Source: Ovis canadensis
Lineage: Eukaryota > Chordata > Mammalia > Artiodactyla > Bovidae
NCBI RefSeq assembly: GCF_042477335.2
Contig: NC_091248.1
Span: 116,526,501-116,590,500 of the forward strand
DNA length: 64,000 nucleotides
Direction of reading: 5' to 3'
Made by a program: the position numbers and the translations under genes. A model generated the notes under the pieces. It saw only the letters and a list, made by a program, of their open reading frames with translations, had not been told where the DNA came from and made no database searches. Positions 59,235-64,000 of the stretch are shown piece by piece; positions within the stretch are counted from its first letter, which is position 1, and every line of letters begins with the position of its first letter.

Positions 59235-59589
59235 CCAAAATAAAGGGCAGTATGTCTAGAAATGCTACTGAAATTTGAATGATCCTGAGTGAATGAACTC
59301 TGTTAAGCTAAGTATAAGTTAGGCAGAGTTGAGGCAGGACATTGTAGACAGAGAGGGAAGCATAGAAGCACACAGTTAACAATCTAAATGCCTCTGCTTA
59401 ATTTTTCAATGTGCATGCCTGTGTGCATGCATGCTCAGACACTCAGTATGGCTCCCTATAAATTATAGGGTAGAGGACACACTCCTTATTCACACCTGGG
59501 ACTTTATGGTTCAGTCAAAACCTGTCAGTTCAGCAGCATCCACCACCACTCTTCCACCTCTCCCCACGCGTGAAATATAGCTCCTCGAA

Positions 59590-59945
59590 TAACTCACCTA
59601 TCTCCACGACCTTGAACATGCTGCTTTCCACCTGGAACATCCTTTCTCCTGAGCTGGTTAATTTTTACTAAACCTGCAAGACTCAGCTGAAGGATTCCTC
59701 TCCTTAGAAACCTACCTCCCAGCCACCACAGCTTGCCCCTCCTGTGTGTTCAGGAACCGCTTTGTGCTCAACTCTATTGAAGCAGTTATCACACTGCATT
59801 GTAACCATTGCTTCTCCTCAGTCTTCCCCACGAGATGTAAAATCCATTAGGAAAGAGACCATTTCTTGTTCAGCTCTATACTCCCAGTATAGTGTTTGGC
59901 ATGTGCTGGGTGTTCAGCTAATGCCTGTTAAGTGAATGAATTTGT
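59590..59945 (-). mobile_element. L2 LINE 3' end
   Basis: It resembles antisense L2: cctggaacatcctttctcc, aagactcagctgaaggattc, gcagttatcacactgcattg, gtgtttggcatgtgctgggt and gttaagtgaatgaa. Confidence 0.65.
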
Positions 59946-59954
59946 GAAAGGAGA

Positions 59955-59957
<3 letters not shown>

Positions 59958-59998
<41 letters not shown>
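59958..59998 (+). repeat. (TA)n microsatellite
   Basis: About 20 uninterrupted TA units directly upstream of a Bov-tA head. Confidence 0.95.
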
Positions 59999-59999
<1 letters not shown>

Positions 60000-60203
60000 C
60001 TTCTGAGGTGGCACAGTGGTAAAGAATCCGCCTACAATGTAGGAGATTCGAGTTTCATCTCTGAGTTGGGAAGATCCCTTGGAGAAGGAAATGGCAACCC
60101 ACTCCAGTATCCTTGCCTGGAAAATTCCATGGACAGAGGAGCCTGGCAGGCTACAAGTCCAAGAGGTTACAGAGTTGGACACAGCTGAGTGTGCATGCAC
60201 ACC
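60000..60203 (+). mobile_element. Bov-tA SINE between two microsatellites
   Basis: Sense Bov-tA (gcttctgaggtggcacagtg head). A TA repeat precedes it and a TG/CA repeat follows. Confidence 0.88.
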
Positions 60204-60205
60204 TC

Positions 60206-60239
60206 TGTGTGTGTGTGTGTGTGTGCACGCACACACACG
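60206..60239 (+). repeat. (TG)n then (CA)n microsatellite
   Basis: About ten TG units, a short gcacg bridge, then about five CA units, so the tract can fold on itself. Confidence 0.9.
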
Positions 60240-60284
60240 CATCAGAGGCCATGGAGATGTAAAGGTTTACAATAATAATGGCTT

Positions 60285-60490
60285 AAATTTTCTTAATACC
60301 TAACCATGTGCCAGGAACTAGTTCTTTACAGTACATGCATTTTCTGATTTAATCCTCACAACATTATGAAATACTATTTTATCCTGTTTTACAGATGAGG
60401 AAACAGAGGCATTGAGATATAAAATAAAATCTCCCAAACCTAAAGAAGAGAACTGGAATGTGAACCTAGGTAGTTTGGTCCCAGATTGTA
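60285..60490 (-). mobile_element. MIR SINE
   Basis: Antisense MIR: accatgtgccaggaactagt, tttaatcctcacaacattat, gttttacagatgaggaaaca, gaatgtgaacctaggtag. Confidence 0.85.
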
Positions 60491-62196
60491 CCTTCTGAAT
60501 CTCTATACTATATTGCCTGTTATAACTATCTGTTATGTCAATGAGGCTGCATATGTTTATGACTTTCTCTGTGTATTTCTACATATGAAAGTATGTAGGT
60601 CTATATACCCAGAAAGTACTTAGGATGAATACATGGGTAGATAGATAGTTAGGTAGATGGGGAGAATGATAGATCTAGGATATGAATCTGATTATTTCAC
60701 TCCTCTGTTTAATTATTTCAATGACTCCCTATCAATTATATGACTTCTTACTTGTGCATCTATCATTCTTTCTACCTATCTCCTGAAACTCAGTGGGGCT
60801 CCAAGTGTTGCATTTACCAATAAAAATTATTAAGTGCCTAGTAATATTAAATGCTACAGGTTAGAGACATTCAAAAGCAGTCGTGTGTCATCCCAAAAAA
60901 GGCTGTAACTCATTTCAGAAGATAAGACATACTGCAATTAGAGAATATGGCATTAGTGCCATCCTCTACTGCGGTGCACCAGCCGCGTTTGTGATCAGAA
61001 ATGCAGAGCTAATCCTATGTCTCACAAAATTCAAAGGTGAAGAACACAGCCCACCATGGAAGATTTGGGGGAGGAAGAGACAAGGAGCAAGGTTTCTCTT
61101 AGCCAGAGCACTCCTTACATTCTGTTCAAAGCCACAGAACAGACAATTCCCTCACCACCGACCCAGGACTGAAGAGGCAGACACTAGGGGTACCTGTGCC
61201 CAAGTCAGTCGCTGGGAAATCAAAGTATCGTGTTAGATTTAATGTCAGACTCTTTGTCTGAGGGCTGCAATCTGAGGCCCAGATTCAGTCTTCTCCCCTT
61301 ATTGTGCCTGAGGTTATTTACAAAACCTTTCATCTCTCAAGAGATGGAAGGAGAATGACAGGCTGAAGTAACTGAAATCCTTTACAGTTTGTGTATATAT
61401 AATCAAGTCAGTCAGTATTTGTCCTGGGATCCTGTTCCATTTTGATACAGGAGTTAGAGAGCAGCAGGCACCAGGGAAAGATCTAGGCTTATCTTGAGGG
61501 AAGGCTGGGTGGGTGCAGAGGTGAAAGGCAGAGATAAAGAAGATTTAACAGCAAGCTCTCCTCTGGCGTCTCCTGGGACTCCACTGTTGCACAGGCAGCA
61601 GGAACTGTAGCTCAGCAGCCCAGAGGAACGTTACCACGCAGTTGTGTGAGGCCAGCCAGCCCAGCTTCTTCTGATTTACAAAGACTTTTTTCTCTCTCTC
61701 TTAATATGCCCAACTTATAAAGATTGTTCATACCTATAGAGTCAGGGGATTTGAGACGAAACATTTAGTAGCATCAGGTTCTCTGTGCACTTCCTCACTG
61801 GAGGATCACTAATGAAAACTGAAATGTTCACATCATCTCTGTACTGTTTCTCTAAGACAGCTTCCCAGAATGTTTTCCTATAGGGATGAGATTATCTATA
61901 GTAGCCTCCCAATAGATCACTCTTCTTCCTCTCTCTATATATATCTCTGTCGGAGAAAGTCTGATAGGCAAGAGTTTTGAATGCTGTTCTTTTTTCTGCT
62001 TTGATAAAAATTAATTTGATTTTTTAACGCATATCAGCCCATGAGTTAATAACCAATGTTTTTCAAAAACTTCAAATAAAACTCAAGAATGTTACTAAGT
62101 GTGTAAATGACACAAATATAGGAACAACTGCAAGTATTTTGGAAAATGGGCCATAATTCGGTAAATAATTTTGTGTGCCTAACCATGTATGAGTGG

Positions 62197-62390
62197 GTTC
62201 CCAGGTGGCTTAGTGGTAAAAGAATCCTCCTGCCAAACAGGAGACACAGGTTTGACTCCTGGGTTGGGAAGATCCCATGGAGAATGAAATGGCAACCCAC
62301 TCCAGTATTCTTGCCTGGGGAATTATATAGACAGAGGAGCCTGGTGGGCTACAGTCCATGGGATCACAAAGAGTTGGATACAACTTAGTG
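62197..62390 (+). mobile_element. Bov-tA SINE (left arm of inverted pair)
   Basis: Sense Bov-tA (gggttcccaggtggcttagt to agttggatacaacttag). It is directly followed by an antisense copy. Confidence 0.87.
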
Positions 62391-62622
62391 AAAATCCCTC
62401 AGTCATGTCTGACTCTTTGCGACCACATGGACTGACTTATACAGCCCATTGAATTCTCCAGGCCAGAATACTGGAGTGGGTAGCCTTTCCCTTCTCCATG
62501 GGATCTTCCCAATCCAGGGATCAAACTCAGCTCTCCCACATTCTTTACCATTCTTTACCCAACCCAGGAATTGAACTGGGGTCTCTTGCATTGCAGGGGG
62601 ATTCTTTACGAACTGACTTAGT
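62391..62622 (-). mobile_element. Bov-tA SINE (right arm) with internal duplication
   Basis: Antisense Bov-tA. Its tRNA-head end is partly duplicated: two 'caaactc/gaactgg' head segments and the repeated cattctttac near 62540-62560. Confidence 0.8.
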
Positions 62623-63126
62623 GACTAAGCAACAGGTGTATGAGGCATTTTTCTAAGCAACACAGGGATGAAAACTATGGGTTAGAAACAGGGCCTTAAA
62701 ATCTGTGAGTGACTTAAGGCAGAAAAAATAAATGCACATAAAAATAAAACATAAGGAAAAGCTGAAGTGCTTTAAGAGAGACAGCACTTATTTGAAGATG
62801 AAAGTAACAAAAGTTACAGGGTTATAACTGAGGCAGTACCCCTTCCTGGGTGGCCCAGGTTAAGATTTCTGTCACTATACACAATTGTCACACTCTGAAG
62901 AGTGAGTCAAAAGCTTTGCACATGGGGCAGACAGAGGGAAGTCCAAGTCCTTAAGTACAAACCAAGGAGGAGCCTAAAACATCAAGGGGACTCTGTGATG
63001 GAATACTGCAGTGAGGAAGAAAGATATGTGTCAACCCTGAATACATGGGCAAGTGAGAATTTAAAACCAAGGAGTAGGGTCTGGGTCCATGAGCACAAAT
63101 TATTAAAAGGAAACTTGCGGAATAAG

Positions 63127-63409
63127 AGACTGCTGCAGCTGCTGCTGCTAAGTCACTTCAGTCGTGTCCTACTCTGCAACCCCATAGATGACAGCCCACC
63201 AGGCTCCCCCGTCCCTGGGATTCTCCAGGCAAGAACACTGGAGTGGGTTGCCACTTCCTTCTCCAGTGCATGAAAGTGAAATGTGAAAGTGAAGTCACTC
63301 AGTCATGTCCGACTTTTCGGGACCCCATGGACTGCAGCCTACCAGGCTCCCCCATCCATAGGATTTTCCAGTCAAGAGTACTGGAGTGGGGTGCCATTGC
63401 CTTCTCCGG
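63127..63409 (-). mobile_element. BOV-A2 SINE with short TSD
   Basis: Antisense BOV-A2 dimer, tail ctgctgcagctgctgctgct first. The flanks ggaataag at 63119-63126 and 63410-63417 are a perfect 8-bp repeat. Confidence 0.9.
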
Positions 63410-63488
63410 GGAATAAGGAACAATTCTTGCTAAAGCAACCTAACAGGATTCTTGCTGAAAAGAGGGAGTGACTAGACATCTGGGACAC

Positions 63489-64000
63489 AGTTCAGTTCAG
63501 TTCAGTTAAGTCACTCAGTCGTGACCGACACTTTGCAACCCCATGAACCACAGCACGCCAGGCCTCCCTGTCCATCAACAACACCCAAACCCATGTCCAT
63601 TGAGTTGGTGATGCCATCCAACCATCTCATCCTCTGTTGTCCCCTTCTCCTCCTGCCCTCAAACTTTCCCAGCAACAGGGTCTTTTCAAATGAGTCAGCT
63701 CTTTGCATCAGGTAGCCAAAGTATTGGAGCTTCACCTTCAAGATCAGTCCTACCAATGAACACCCAGGACTGATTTCCTTTAGGATGGACTGGTTGGATC
63801 TCTGCTGTCCAAGGAACTCCCAAGAGTCTTTTCCAACACCACAGTTCAAAAGCATCAATTTTTCAGCACTCAGCTTTCTTTATAGTCCAACTCTCACATC
63901 CATACATAACCACTAGAAAAAACATAGCCTTGACCAGATGGACCTTTGCTGACAAAGTAATGTGTCTGCTTTTTAACATGTTGTCTAGGTTGGTCATAAC
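63489..64000 (-). mobile_element. BovB LINE 3' part, running off the window
   Basis: Antisense BovB starting with tandem ttcag units. It is still in BovB consensus (gtctaggttggtcataac) at the last base, so the element continues past 64000. Confidence 0.9.

Larger units (their letters stand above)
58646..64000 (+). other. AKR1D1: AKR1D1 intron 1 (5' part)
   Basis: The intron starts with GTAAGC. I found no sequence encoding the expected exon 2, which should begin with the TPKG-like segment and contain the GYRHIDGA motif, so exon 2 lies beyond the window. Repeats are listed separately. The stretches 58660-59010, 59236-59590, 60495-62190 and 62625-63115 show nothing I can name. Confidence 0.85.

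Noticed and set aside
60883..61236. 117-codon frame in AKR1D1 intron 1 as a possible exon 2
   Set aside because: The translation has none of the expected AKR motifs (for example GYRHIDGA) and no matching splice pattern.

Overview
The window is nuclear DNA from a ruminant (Pecora; cattle, sheep, goat or a close relative). It is saturated with repeats confined to or typical of ruminants: BovB LINEs, Bov-tA and BOV-A2 SINEs, CHR-type tRNA-derived SINEs, ruminant L1 3' ends, a ruminant-type ERVK-class solo LTR and an Hsmar1-like mariner. The species cannot be fixed from sequence alone.

Two protein-coding loci are present, each only by its first coding exon, arranged head to head. CREB3L2 lies on the minus strand: coding exon 1 is 11205-11306 inside a CpG-rich promoter (about 11150-12125), and 1-11204 is the start of its intron 1. 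AKR1D1 (steroid 5-beta-reductase) lies on the plus strand: coding exon 1 is 58553-58645, and 58646-64000 is the start of its intron 1. About 47 kb of intergenic DNA separates the two start codons. CREB3L2 and AKR1D1 are also neighbours on human chromosome 7q33 (recalled), which supports both calls. The two proteins do unrelated jobs: CREB3L2 is an ER-anchored transcription factor of the secretory and ER-stress response, and AKR1D1 is a liver bile-acid and steroid enzyme.

The promoters look different. The CREB3L2 side is GC-rich, with four CCAAT boxes in one orientation, a perfect palindromic CRE and a TATA-like element facing the other way, which suggests divergent transcription. The AKR1D1 side is AT-rich, with a weak TATA-like element and a DR1-type (HNF4-like) motif.

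The rest is mobile-element history, and many relative ages can be read from nesting and target-site duplications (TSDs): an LTR inside a BovB, SINEs inside SINEs, BovB and L1, a SINE on the edge of a mariner, and a heavily interrupted old L1 at 51.3-56.6 kb. All LINE and transposase reading frames seen are broken. I found no CRISPR array, operon, tRNA or rRNA gene, and no convincing new coding system. The most useful leads are promoter architecture, datable nested insertions and unexplained duplications inside old L1 sequence. Repeat family names come from recognition of consensus sequence in memory, not from a database search.
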